A stretch of DNA of 18,176 nucleotides from Opitutaceae bacterium (GTDB taxonomy: Bacteria > Verrucomicrobiota > Verrucomicrobiia > Opitutales > Opitutaceae), in contig JANXSC010000319.1 of assembly GCA_025352845.1 (NCBI GenBank), forward strand, positions 1-18,176. Direction: 5' to 3'. Both the position numbers and the translations under genes were made by a program. The notes beneath the pieces are model-generated. The model saw nothing but the letters and a program-made list of their open reading frames with translations, made no database searches and was not told where the DNA came from. This document shows positions 1-7,805 of this stretch, in pieces (positions within the stretch are counted from its first letter, which is position 1; each line of letters starts with the position of its first letter).

Positions 1-709
1 GCGCGAGCGCGAGCGCATCGTAACGCTGGTGGTTGCGCTCCTGGTAGCCGTTGGTCTGGTTGTGCGAGTAGTCGGCACGGTAGGTGAATCCGGTCTGCGC
101 CGCCGGCCCACCGACGCCGAAGCCGACGCGATAGCTGCCCCACGGGCCGAGGCTCGCGATCGCATCGCCGCAAAACGTGGCGGAAGGCGCTTTTGAAATG
201 TAGTTCACCGCGCCGCCGACGGCGCCCTCGCCGAACATGAGGCCCGCGGGGCCCTTCAGCACCTCGACGCGATCGAGGAGAAACGAGTCGATGGTGCGCG
301 AGGATTGCGACGCGGTGTTCTGACGGAGGCCATCACGCATGATGGTGACGTTGTTGCCGCCGAAGCCGCGGGTGGAGTAGGTCGGGATCGAGCCGAAGTT
401 CGTGCCGCCCGTCATACCGACGGCGGCCTCGACCGCCTCGACCGCGGTGCGGAGACCGCGGAGCTGCATCATCTCCTGCGTGATGACGGAGATGCTGGCG
501 GGCAATTCACGGTTGGTCAGGCCGAGGCGCGAGCCCGAGCCGGCGACGGCGTCGAGCGGCAGCGAGAAATTATTTTCCTTGTCGGCGTTGACGGAAAATT
601 TGTCGAGCTGCACGGCTTCATCCCGCACCGGCGGGGCGGACGCGCCGAGCGCGAGCGAGACGGCCGTGAAGCCGGAGATGAGAACGAGAGGACGGAATGA
701 AAAAATCAT
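1..709 (-). CDS. TonB-dependent siderophore-type outer-membrane receptor, N-terminal part (runs off window start)
   Basis: Outer-membrane receptor for TonB/ExbBD-energised uptake of a large ligand, probably a metal chelate. The first 236 codons are present. A signal peptide covers about residues 1-25 (hydrophobic LVLISGFTAVSLALGASA). A probable TonB-box region (VQLDKFSVNAD) follows, then the plug domain: LPASISVITQEMMQ, YSTRGFGGNNVTIMRDGLR, LDRVEVLKGPAGLMFGEGA and GGAVNYISKAP, which are hallmark plug motifs of the FhuA/FecA/FpvA-type group. The first barrel strands begin after about residue 190; the rest of the barrel lies outside the window. The start is the ATG at 709, chosen because the signal peptide begins there; no clear ribosome binding site precedes it. 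The small CxxC protein upstream on the same strand, 141 bp away, may be co-transcribed. The receptor family is secure; the ligand cannot be told. Confidence 0.93.
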   Translation of the reverse strand, partial: MIFSFRPLVLISGFTAVSLALGASAPPVRDEAVQLDKFSVNADKENNFSLPLDAVAGSGSRLGLTNRELPASISVITQEMMQLRGLRTAVEAVEAAVGMTGGTNFGSIPTYSTRGFGGNNVTIMRDGLRQNTASQSSRTIDSFLLDRVEVLKGPAGLMFGEGAVGGAVNYISKAPSATFCGDAIASLGPWGSYRVGFGVGGPAAQTGFTYRADYSHNQTNGYQERNHQRYDALALA

Positions 710-850
710 GGAGCGGATCGCGTGAGGAAGAGGAAAACACGGCAGCGCGCACGCGGACGCGCGGTCGTGGTTCGCGGTTCGCGAACGGGTGCGGACAAAA
801 CCGCGCGCGCAAAACTCAGCGCGACGCGGACACGGCGGTGCGGGGGCGCG

Positions 851-1231
851 TCAGGCGCGCGGCGGCGGCACCGGGACTTCTTCCGTGCGACTCGGCGCCA
901 CGCTCGCAAGCATGGCCGGCCATTCGGTGGAAGAGTGGGGAACGACAAAAATGGCGTTCGCGTGATACGCGAGGAGCAGCTTTTCCGCAGAACGCTCGAC
1001 CGTCGCCGGGAGCTGTTGCTTGGCGGTTTCCTTGGCCTCGGCGACCCCGAGACACATCGCGCACGGCTTCGCGGGGTCGAACGTCTCGCGCAGCGCCTCG
1101 GCCACGCTCATCGTCTGCGTATAGCCGGCGAACATCTTGCCCCACGCCAGCACCTGCACCGCGTCGAGCAGCGCGCCGTTGGCGCACAGCCACGCGAAGA
1201 GCAGACTGAAGATGGCGATTTTTTTCCGCAC
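851..1231 (-). CDS. Small membrane-associated or exported protein with a CxxC motif, unknown function
   Basis: I do not recognise a named family. With the GTG start at 1231 the protein is about 126 aa and begins MRKKIAIFSLLFAWLCANGA, a positively charged N-terminus followed by a hydrophobic segment (uncleaved anchor or signal peptide). A TTG at 1252 in the same frame would add seven residues and spoil this pattern, so GTG is preferred. The middle carries FDPAKPCAMCLGVAEAKE, with a CxxC pair that could bind a metal or form a disulphide. The C-terminus is Pro/Val rich (EEVPVPPPRA). It lies directly upstream of, and on the same strand as, the TonB-dependent receptor. By inference it could help metal handling, in the way small cysteine-containing proteins such as DUF2946 accompany copper receptors, but no homology to DUF2946 can be shown here. 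Confidence 0.66.
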   Translation of the reverse strand: MRKKIAIFSLLFAWLCANGALLDAVQVLAWGKMFAGYTQTMSVAEALRETFDPAKPCAMCLGVAEAKETAKQQLPATVERSAEKLLLAYHANAIFVVPHSSTEWPAMLASVAPSRTEEVPVPPPRA

Positions 1232-1376
1232 GCGGGCGGAGAGTGCCCGCAAACCGCCACCGCGGGCAAGTGCGATTTCAGATCGGGGCCGTTAGTATTG
1301 CCAGCGCTGCGGGGAGTTATTCGCAACGGACCGAAAAAAATTGAAACACCGGCGGGTCTCGGTCGTCGAATGTCCG

Positions 1377-2444
1377 ATGAATATCGGAATGCTCGCGGGG
1401 AAATTGCGACGGCTCGGGCTGACACTGCTGTTGGTCACGGCGGCTTCCGTTGCTTTGGGAGCGATCGCGGCGACACCCCAAGGCCGCGACACGCTCGTCT
1501 ACAAGGATGGTGATCGTGTGCGGGGCACGTTCGTCAGCGACGCTGGTGGCACGATCGTTTTTAAGTCGGAGCGTTTTGGTGAACTACGCGTGCCGGCGGC
1601 CGATGCCGTCGTGATTAAGTCTGAGAAGCCGGCCGCGCCCGCGGCGGTGGCGGGAGCGGGAGCGGCGACGCCGCTCCCGCCAAAAACGACGACCGCGAGC
1701 GAGAAGGCCGAGACGGATCGGCTGTCGCTGTGGGATTTGTTTTCGCCGGCGGTGCTGACGGCGAAGGTGCGGAATTATTTCGGGCCGTGGCACGGGCGGC
1801 TTTCGTTTTCCAGCGAGGTCGTGTCGGATGTCGCCGACCGCAACAACAGCGCATATGAGGCGCACCTCCAGAGGAAGTGGAAGGCCGACGAGGTGCAGCT
1901 CAACGCCCGCTTCGATTACAACCAGACCAACCACGTGACGACGACCGATCTCGCGAAGGTGTCGGGCCAATGGCGGCACGATTTCAGCCCGCGCTTCTTC
2001 GCGCACTACCGGCCGAGCTCCGAGTGGAACCGCGCCAGCACGCTGCGCGGCGCGCCCAACGACTATGTGCTGCTGCAACAGGAACTCGGCGTGGGTTATC
2101 AGGTGCTGGCGAAGCCGGGCCGCAAGCTGCGCGCGGGCGTCTCGCAAAACCTCTTCGATACGTGGAGCACCGTCGGTGCGACCACGCACACCGTCTCGCG
2201 CGGAGTGGTGTCGACGTTCGAGGAGGCGGAGGTCACGCTGCCGTGGCGCATCACGATTTCGCAGCGCGGCGTGTGGTATCCGGTGAATGAGCAGCCCTAC
2301 GGCTGGGAAAACCGGATCGATCTCAACAAGAAGCTGACGGAGACGCTCAGCACGTCGCTCCGCCACGAAGTCCGCCGCAACAACCCCGACGGCAGTGCGC
2401 AGGACTACACGCGGTTGAAGCTGCTCTTCGGGTTGGATTTTTAG
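1377..2444 (+). CDS. DUF481-like (YdiY-type) outer-membrane beta-barrel protein
   Basis: Predicted outer-membrane barrel of the DUF481 or 'salt-induced outer membrane protein' type; physiological role unknown. With the ATG at 1377 it has 355 residues. A signal peptide spans about 1-32 (basic GKLRRLG, then LTLLLVTAASVALGAIAA). A small beta-rich domain follows (about 35-85: DTLVYKDGDRVRGTFVSD, then FGELRVPAADAVVIK), then an Ala/Pro-rich linker. The C-terminal 230 residues show alternating amphipathic strands (WHGRLSFSSEVVSDVADRNN, AHLQRKWKADEVQLNARFDY, RLKLLFGLDF) and end in aromatic F, as outer-membrane barrels do. The frame is open back to a TTG at 1341, but that start would put a non-signal sequence first, so 1377 was chosen. 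The gene is divergent from the CxxC gene and convergent with the MFS/spermidine synthase. Its TAG stop lies inside the outer arm of a large palindrome. Confidence 0.78.
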   Translation: MNIGMLAGKLRRLGLTLLLVTAASVALGAIAATPQGRDTLVYKDGDRVRGTFVSDAGGTIVFKSERFGELRVPAADAVVIKSEKPAAPAAVAGAGAATPLPPKTTTASEKAETDRLSLWDLFSPAVLTAKVRNYFGPWHGRLSFSSEVVSDVADRNNSAYEAHLQRKWKADEVQLNARFDYNQTNHVTTTDLAKVSGQWRHDFSPRFFAHYRPSSEWNRASTLRGAPNDYVLLQQELGVGYQVLAKPGRKLRAGVSQNLFDTWSTVGATTHTVSRGVVSTFEEAEVTLPWRITISQRGVWYPVNEQPYGWENRIDLNKKLTETLSTSLRHEVRRNNPDGSAQDYTRLKLLFGLDF

Positions 2445-2593
2445 GCGGCCTTCGAAATGGGGCCCACCTGCCTGTCATTCTAAGCGCAGCGAAGAATCCA
2501 GCAGGACGTGCGAACGCCGATGAGCGGAGCGAAAATCAAAACGGATTCTTCGCTGCGCTCAGAATGACAATCCATTTTGAAAACGCCGCCTAA
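2441..2593. repeat. Nested inverted repeat (REP-doublet-like) between convergent genes
   Basis: The inner arms at 2473-2499 and 2543-2569 are inverted copies of 27 nt with a single mismatch (A at 2482). Their core reads GCGCAGCGAAGAATCC on the left arm. The outer arms at 2441-2460 and 2572-2593 both begin TTAGGCGGC when read from their own outer end and finish in aATGG. The TAG stop codons of both convergent genes lie in the outer arms, so each gene ends in the same TAGGCGGC string. The transcript from either strand could fold into a long hairpin, so it may act as a bidirectional terminator. The inner repeat resembles a widely dispersed intergenic repeat of high-GC genomes. Confidence 0.85.
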
Positions 2594-5034
2594 TTTTTCG
2601 CCGTCTCCGCAAGGGAAGAGTCCAAGGCGTGCCGGAGAGCCAGCAAGCGTGCGGGCGAGGCGAGAAACAGATCCTCGGGAAATTTCCGCAGGCTGAGGAT
2701 CTCGCCATACGCGGCCGCGCCGCCGCCGGACTCAAGTTGGAGGCCGGCGAGGTATTGCAGACGCAGGCTGCGGTCGTGGTTGATCTCGGCGTGGCGCAGC
2801 CACGTCGTCAAATCCTGCCGGCGGCCCGCGTAGGCGGACAGCAGATCGACCGCGGTGCCGAGGCCGAGATCGCGCAGCGTTTTGTGGATGGCCGCGTGAT
2901 CGGGCCGGTCGAAGCGGCGCTGGAGGGCGTCGACATCGATCGTTGGCGTGTCGGCCTGACCGAGCATCACGGTGTCGTAGCCGAAGCCCTCGTCGTCGTT
3001 GCCCCAGATTGTGCCGTGGGGAAAGGCGGCGAAGAACGTCACAATTTCGCTCTGCACCACCGCGCGGTCGGATTCGTAGAGCGGCACCCACTGCGTGACG
3101 AACCCGCCGGGGTTGAGCCGCGCGCGGCAGAGTTCGAAATATTCCTGCGAATAGAGCACCGCCGAGCCCTTCACCCACGGGTGAATTGGATCGGAGGTGA
3201 TGATGTCGAATTTCTCCCGCGTCGTGGCGATGTAGTGCCGCGCGTCGTCGTGGACAATTTCCACTCGCCGGTCGTGCACGACGTGGTGATTCTCATTGCT
3301 AAAATACTCCGCCACGACGCGCGGGATGAGCGGCTCGATGTCGCAGATCACGATGCGCTCGATCGACGGGTGCAGCACAAACGAGCCCGCGGTCACGCCC
3401 GCGCCGCAGCCCACGATTAGGACCGAGCGCGGATTGGGATGCAGCAGCGCGGGGAGGTGGCCGAGCATGCGCTGGAGTCGCATGTCTTTCTCCAGGCTCG
3501 ACGCCTCCGTCTTGCCGCTCACGTGGAAAAACCGCGCGCCGCCCGGCGTCTCGGAGACCGCGACGGTCGCATTCATCCCCTCGCCGAGGTAGAGTGCCTT
3601 CGCGCCGTAGTCGGTGGTGGCGACCTGCCGGCCGTAGGCGACGAGCTGCCAAGGCAGTTTTGGCAAAAAGAAAAATGCGCCGCCGGCCGCCGCCGCTCCG
3701 ACAATGAGCAAGCTGAATCCCGCAGAAGAACGCGGGCGCAGCGCGATACCCGCGCCGAGGACTGCCGTCACGATCAACACGAGCTGCGTGCCGCGCGTGC
3801 CGAGCAGCGGAATCAACGCGAGGCTGGCGAGCACGGCCCCGAGGATCGCACCGAGGGTGTTGGCGGCGTAGGCACGACCGACGAGCCGCGCGGCGTCCTG
3901 GCCGGGAGTCGCGAGCGCCGCGAGCGCGAGCGGGAAACTCGCGCCCCAGAGAATCGCGGCCGGCAGCATCGCCCACGCACAGCGGTAGAGATCGAAACCG
4001 AATTTCTCCGTCCACGTCGCCGTGGTCGAGACGTTCACCGGCCAATGGGGCAGACTGATCGAGAGCGCATGCGCCGCCCACGCGATCCCGCCGATGAGCA
4101 GCAGTTGGCAGCCGGCGAGGGCGAAGCGCGGCGAAAGGCGCGTGCGGGCGAGCGCCGCCCCGACGCTGCTGCCGATCCCCAGCCCGGTGAGAAACACGGC
4201 GAGGATGATTGAAAACGTATAGACCGTCGCGCCGAGGAGCAGCGACAGCACGCGCGTCCACACGACTTCCGCCGCGAGGGCGCACAGCCCCGAGAGTCCG
4301 ATGGCGACGAGGATCGCGCGGTCGAGCGGAGCAGGAGCGGAGTGAACGAATGCTGGCTCCGCGACATTTGGCTGCGGTGCGGCGCCGGCGGTTTCGTCGC
4401 GCGCGAGCGAGTTTGAGTTTGGCGCGCGGCTTAGCGCGAAGGCGCCGAGTGCGACGAAGAGATTCAGTGCGACGGCACAGTAGGTCGCGGTGGCACCGTC
4501 ATAGACGCGCAGCAGATAAAACCCCGCGAGCAGGCAGCCGGCGACAGCGCCCGCGGTGTTGCCACCGTAGAAAATGCCGAGCCACGACACGCCGCGCGGC
4601 GTTGTCTCCACCCAGCGCGCGACGGCGGGTAGCGTTGCGCCCATCAGGATTGTCGGCGGCAGCAGGCAGAGCGCGCAGACTGTGCCGCGCAAAAAAAATC
4701 CCGCCATCCCGTGGCCGACCAGTGCCGTGTAAAGCCGCCCGACCGCCGGCATCGCGAAGAGAATCACGAGCCCGGTGATCGCGATGCCGACCTCGAGCAC
4801 CGCGTAAACCCGCAGCGGATGCCGCGCCGGCGAGACGAAGCGCGGCAGCAGCAAACTGCCGAGACACATCCCACCCATGAACGTCCCAAGTAGCACCGCC
4901 AGCGACACCGCCGACGATCCGATCACGAGCTGCAGGAGTTGCAGCCACACAATCTCGTAGATGAGCGCTGCACAGCCGCTGCCGACGAACAGCAGCAGGA
5001 GAAAGGGAAGGAAACGCGGTGCAGCGGCAGGCAT
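2590..5034 (-). CDS. Fused MFS-like membrane protein / spermidine synthase-like methyltransferase-fold protein
   Basis: An 814-residue fusion. Residues 1 to about 480 are a polytopic membrane region in two halves of roughly six helices each (first half about 1-210, beginning FLPFLLLLFVGSGCAALIYE; a polar linker about 211-240; second half about 240-480). Residues from about 490 form a spermidine-synthase-type Rossmann domain: VLIVGCGAG at 538-546 (S-adenosyl nucleotide loop), ICDIEP with acidic D565/E567, HDDARHYI around 595-602 and DIITSDPIHPW around 611-620 (catalytic-region Asp). The last 110 residues are a helical tail. The family is annotated 'fused MFS/spermidine synthase'; whether members make polyamines is unsettled, because the loop here is GCGAG rather than the GGGDG of classical SpeE. 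The ATG at 5034 is followed at once by a membrane helix; no Shine-Dalgarno sequence is visible. The gene stands alone. Confidence 0.92.
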   Translation of the reverse strand: MPAAAPRFLPFLLLLFVGSGCAALIYEIVWLQLLQLVIGSSAVSLAVLLGTFMGGMCLGSLLLPRFVSPARHPLRVYAVLEVGIAITGLVILFAMPAVGRLYTALVGHGMAGFFLRGTVCALCLLPPTILMGATLPAVARWVETTPRGVSWLGIFYGGNTAGAVAGCLLAGFYLLRVYDGATATYCAVALNLFVALGAFALSRAPNSNSLARDETAGAAPQPNVAEPAFVHSAPAPLDRAILVAIGLSGLCALAAEVVWTRVLSLLLGATVYTFSIILAVFLTGLGIGSSVGAALARTRLSPRFALAGCQLLLIGGIAWAAHALSISLPHWPVNVSTTATWTEKFGFDLYRCAWAMLPAAILWGASFPLALAALATPGQDAARLVGRAYAANTLGAILGAVLASLALIPLLGTRGTQLVLIVTAVLGAGIALRPRSSAGFSLLIVGAAAAGGAFFFLPKLPWQLVAYGRQVATTDYGAKALYLGEGMNATVAVSETPGGARFFHVSGKTEASSLEKDMRLQRMLGHLPALLHPNPRSVLIVGCGAGVTAGSFVLHPSIERIVICDIEPLIPRVVAEYFSNENHHVVHDRRVEIVHDDARHYIATTREKFDIITSDPIHPWVKGSAVLYSQEYFELCRARLNPGGFVTQWVPLYESDRAVVQSEIVTFFAAFPHGTIWGNDDEGFGYDTVMLGQADTPTIDVDALQRRFDRPDHAAIHKTLRDLGLGTAVDLLSAYAGRRQDLTTWLRHAEINHDRSLRLQYLAGLQLESGGGAAAYGEILSLRKFPEDLFLASPARLLALRHALDSSLAETAKN

Positions 5035-5380
5035 CAGGGGAAAGAGGGAAGTTTATCGCTGACCGCCGGCCGGATGTGTCGCGACGAGATAATCCATGCC
5101 TGCGGCTGACGGGCACTGGCGGGGAAAGTTGGTGCGATGGCTGGCGAGAAAACCCAGAGGGAGCGCGAGGTCACTGGGAACGTGTCCCGGTGGCCACGCT
5201 TGCATTGCGCCCCTGTGTCGTTAGCTGTGGTCGCTCCCGCTTGATAACCCCGGACACGCGAGCCTGCGAAAAGATCTACGCCCTCCTCCACGCGTCGTGG
5301 CAGAAGTGGAGCGCAACCCAACTCCGCCAGTCTGTGTTGCAGCAAGCGTTTTGTAGAAAACTGGCTGCCGCGAGAAAAAC
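5035..5380. other. Divergent intergenic region, no gene recognised
   Basis: About 345 bp separate two divergently transcribed genes, so promoters for both should lie here. I found no RNA gene, no convincing -35/-10 pair and no strong operator. The only local symmetries are short: GGGA/TCCC around 5178-5190 and a distant GGGAGCG/CGCTCCC pair. Open frames crossing the region have no recognisable product and overlap the real genes. Confidence 0.5.
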
Positions 5381-6148
5381 ATGAACAACGCCCCAGTTCC
5401 TCCATTGCTGCGATTCGGCAAAGCTCTGCGGTGGCATCCCTTCGCCGCATGGATGATCGTGGGTATTGGTATGATTCTCGTGGCAGGATGCCTCGGCCCC
5501 AAGTCGGCACCAGCTCCCATAGCGGACACTTCGGCACCCGCCGTGTCGACTGTGGCAGAGGATGAACTGCTGCCGCCGGTCCAAACGAATCTCGTAGACC
5601 TGAAGACTATGCCAAGGCAGACGTTCACAGGGCTTCGCCAGAATGAGGCACCCGCTCCGGCTTGGACGCTGGAGCATTACCATGCGCTCGGTCACCCAGT
5701 CATTTCTCCCGACGGCAAATGGCTGGTCATCACTCGGCCGGGGAATTGGTTTCGTCATGGCGAATGTTTGGTTGTGGTGGATCTGATGAACCGCAAAGTC
5801 TCCGAGCACACGCCGCCCCTGCCCGGTGTAGTCGGCTCGGTCGTGTTTGACCGGGAGGGTCGAAACCTGCTGGGCGTCGTCAACACCACCGGCGGTTACA
5901 GCTTAGCGCGCTGGGATTTTCCCGCGATGAGCCTGAACCTGACGAACCTCGGCACGGGAATCGCGATTGCTGCAACTCTGACGCATGCGCAAGATCGCGT
6001 GTTGGTCATGCGCGACGACGGGATCGTCGGGGTTTTTGATGCGACCGATGGGGCCAAGCTCCTCGATGTGGGTTTTCAAAAAGGGAAACCGGAATTTTAT
6101 TCGTCGGCATTGGTCGTCACGGCCGACGATGCGATCATCATCTCGTGA
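5381..6148 (+). CDS. N-terminal fragment of the interrupted propeller lipoprotein
   Basis: Codons 1-255 of the interrupted gene, starting at ATG 5381. It has an unusually long N-region (about 20 residues), a hydrophobic stretch FAAWMIVGIGMILVAG and lipobox cysteine 37, followed by a Pro/Ala-rich tether. The first propeller strands (about residues 105-255) end abruptly at TGA after AIIIS, in the middle of a blade. If translated alone it would be a truncated lipoprotein. It is the only segment with an export signal. Confidence 0.6.
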   Translation: MNNAPVPPLLRFGKALRWHPFAAWMIVGIGMILVAGCLGPKSAPAPIADTSAPAVSTVAEDELLPPVQTNLVDLKTMPRQTFTGLRQNEAPAPAWTLEHYHALGHPVISPDGKWLVITRPGNWFRHGECLVVVDLMNRKVSEHTPPLPGVVGSVVFDREGRNLLGVVNTTGGYSLARWDFPAMSLNLTNLGTGIAIAATLTHAQDRVLVMRDDGIVGVFDATDGAKLLDVGFQKGKPEFYSSALVVTADDAIIIS

Positions 6149-6151
6149 GTC

Positions 6152-7204
6152 GTGCATCCCGCCAACCAACTCGTGCGCTGGCGTCTCGCGGACGGCTCAC
6201 GGGTGGAGTCGCTACCCGCTCAGCAACATCTCGCATGGGGTCGGACGTTCGCCACCACTCGCGACGGGAAGACGGTGTTGGGGATCACGAGTTTCGGATT
6301 GGCTGCGCTTGATTCCGCCACTGGCGAGAGCCGGGCGACTTACCCGGGAAACGGACTCTACACGCTACACTATCAGCCAGCGATGGATCTGGCGGCCGCG
6401 CCGATCGGCCAGGGTGAAAGTTTTGGTGTAGTCGATGTGACGACCGGGCAGCTGCGCTTTTGGGCCAAGCACGCCGCCCGTCCGCCCGCCCCGCTGGGCT
6501 ATGCTGGCTGGGCCTGCGTTTCGCCCGACGGTCAATGGGTTTATTCCGCCGACGATTATTCGATCAAGGCATGGGATCTGGCGGGCGGAATCACCAAACC
6601 GCCGGATTGGCTGTTCGCTGGGCGTGATTACCGGAGGGTGGCTGTAAGTCCCGACGGCACCCGACTCGCCGCGTTCGGCGAAACGCTCGACGCTTGGGAT
6701 CTTGGCCGTCGTCGGATCGTCGGCTCAGTGCCACAGGCGGCCATGAACCTCACCTCAAGCTCCGAATCCCTGTCGCCAGAATTGCGCCGCACAGAGCGGG
6801 CTAGCTACGTGATCGGTGGCAGAATATTTGCGATCGTCACCAGCGAGAACGACGCAGAGGTTTTCGACACCACCACCGGAAAAATCGTCGTGCAGCTTGG
6901 CAGCTCGCGTCGCGAGGTCGCGGTCATGATCGAGACAACGATGCGCGAGGCCGTAGTGAAGATGAAGGCGACTCCTCCCGCCCAAATGGAGGAGCAGAGA
7001 GCCGCGATGCTGGAAGCCATGCAGCGCCAGATGGCCGTGATATTTCCCCGCGAGGGGCATAGTCGCATTTCCGTTTCCCCCTCGCCGGATGGACGCTGGC
7101 TCGCGGTCGTCGATCCAAACGCGCAACAGAGGAACGTAACCGTCTGGAGTCTGGAGACCGGAAAACTGGTGTCGGTATTTGGCGTCGGAAATGCGCGAGC
7201 CTAA
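6152..7204 (+). CDS. Middle fragment of the interrupted propeller lipoprotein
   Basis: Codons 258-607 of the same frame, beginning at a GTG two codons after the TGA. The sequence HPANQLVRWRLADG continues the blade interrupted by the stop. It contains at least three further blades and a helical, Met/Glu-rich insertion around 6920-7050 (MEEQRAAMLEAMQRQMAV). It has no signal peptide and no visible ribosome binding site, so independent translation is doubtful except by reinitiation. It ends at TAA after GNARA, just before another blade. Confidence 0.55.
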   Translation: MHPANQLVRWRLADGSRVESLPAQQHLAWGRTFATTRDGKTVLGITSFGLAALDSATGESRATYPGNGLYTLHYQPAMDLAAAPIGQGESFGVVDVTTGQLRFWAKHAARPPAPLGYAGWACVSPDGQWVYSADDYSIKAWDLAGGITKPPDWLFAGRDYRRVAVSPDGTRLAAFGETLDAWDLGRRRIVGSVPQAAMNLTSSSESLSPELRRTERASYVIGGRIFAIVTSENDAEVFDTTTGKIVVQLGSSRREVAVMIETTMREAVVKMKATPPAQMEEQRAAMLEAMQRQMAVIFPREGHSRISVSPSPDGRWLAVVDPNAQQRNVTVWSLETGKLVSVFGVGNARA

Positions 7205-7207
7205 ACC

Positions 7208-7678
7208 GTGGCGTTTGCGGGAGACGGCCGACAACTCGCGGTCGGTGACGAAGCGGGAGGCATTTCGATACTCGATGCAACAGCCGGGACTATCCTGCTC
7301 ACGCAGCCCGGCGCGGTTCAATTGAGCCAAAACGGCGTTAGCCTGACCACGCTGGCGGCAATCAATCCAGACAAAACCGGTGCGACTATCATTGCGGCGG
7401 ATGTTTCAGGCACGGTGACCGGTTGGCGACAGCAAGGTGGGGCTTTGCACAAGGTATTTGAAACCCGTTTGTCCGGACCGGTTAAGGACTTGGCTGTCTC
7501 GCCGAATCGCAAGAAAATCGCCGTCTGCTTGTCCGATTGGAACAAAGGCGAAATTCCAATCTTGGACGCAACGACAGGCCAAGTTCTGCAAGTGCTCGAC
7601 GAGATGGTATCTCAAGCGTGCTTTCTCTCCGACCATCAGCTCATCACCACTCGAATGAGGATTTGGACTCTGGACTAA
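7208..7678 (+). CDS. C-terminal fragment of the interrupted propeller lipoprotein
   Basis: Codons 610-765, with a GTG two codons after the TAA. It carries the last two or three blades (FAGDGRQLAVGDEAGGISIL, VSPNRKKIAVCLSD, IPILDATTGQVLQVLD) and ends MRIWTLD, a typical final propeller strand. A propeller closed by such a strand would need the upstream parts, which supports reading the three fragments as one gene. Confidence 0.55.
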   Translation: MAFAGDGRQLAVGDEAGGISILDATAGTILLTQPGAVQLSQNGVSLTTLAAINPDKTGATIIAADVSGTVTGWRQQGGALHKVFETRLSGPVKDLAVSPNRKKIAVCLSDWNKGEIPILDATTGQVLQVLDEMVSQACFLSDHQLITTRMRIWTLD

Positions 7679-7738
7679 GAACATGACCGCACCCGCTCTC
7701 GTTCAAATACTCTGGAATTACTGCAACCTCTTTCCTCC

Positions 7739-7758
7739 TTCGCCAAGACTACGGCGAA
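7739..7758. terminator. Short hairpin downstream of the propeller gene
   Basis: Inverted arms TTCGCC (7739-7744) and GGCGAA (7753-7758) enclose an 8-nt loop, 61 bp after the propeller gene's stop and 48 bp from the convergent esterase gene's end. No T-run follows, so termination is only possible. The sequence around it also resembles a short dispersed repeat. Confidence 0.3.
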
Positions 7759-7805
7759 CAGGGTGGACGACGGTCTTTCATACAACGATTACCTCGAGGA
7801 GTTGA

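Larger units (their letters stand above)
5381..7678 (+). pseudogene. Beta-propeller (WD40-like) lipoprotein gene with two in-frame stop codons
   Basis: One reading frame runs for 766 codons, broken only by TGA at 6146-6148 (codon 256) and TAA at 7202-7204 (codon 608), with no frameshift. The whole looks like one protein. The N-terminus is a lipoprotein signal with lipobox LVAGC (Cys37). A chain of propeller blades then runs through all three parts: ISPDGKWLVIT, FDREGRNLLGVV, VSPDGQWVYSADD..IKAWDL, VSPDGTRLAAF..LDAWDLG, PSPDGRWLAVVD..VTVWSLETG, FAGDGRQLAVGD..ISILDATAG and VSPNRKKIAVCL..PILDATTG. Parts two and three have no export signal of their own. Either nonsense codon could come from a single C-to-T change (CGA to TGA, CAA to TAA). 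Explanations are a recently dead gene, stop-codon readthrough, or sequencing error. Function beyond a surface or periplasmic propeller is unknown. Confidence 0.82.

Noticed and set aside
722..1513. Long plus-strand open frame across the CxxC gene and the start of the DUF481-like gene
   Set aside because: Arg/Ala-rich low-complexity translation without motifs; it is the antisense shadow of a real gene in high-GC DNA.
6146..6148. Selenocysteine at the TGA of the propeller gene
   Set aside because: The context is a propeller strand with no redox motif, no SECIS-like stem was evident, and the second stop is TAA, which selenocysteine insertion cannot explain.
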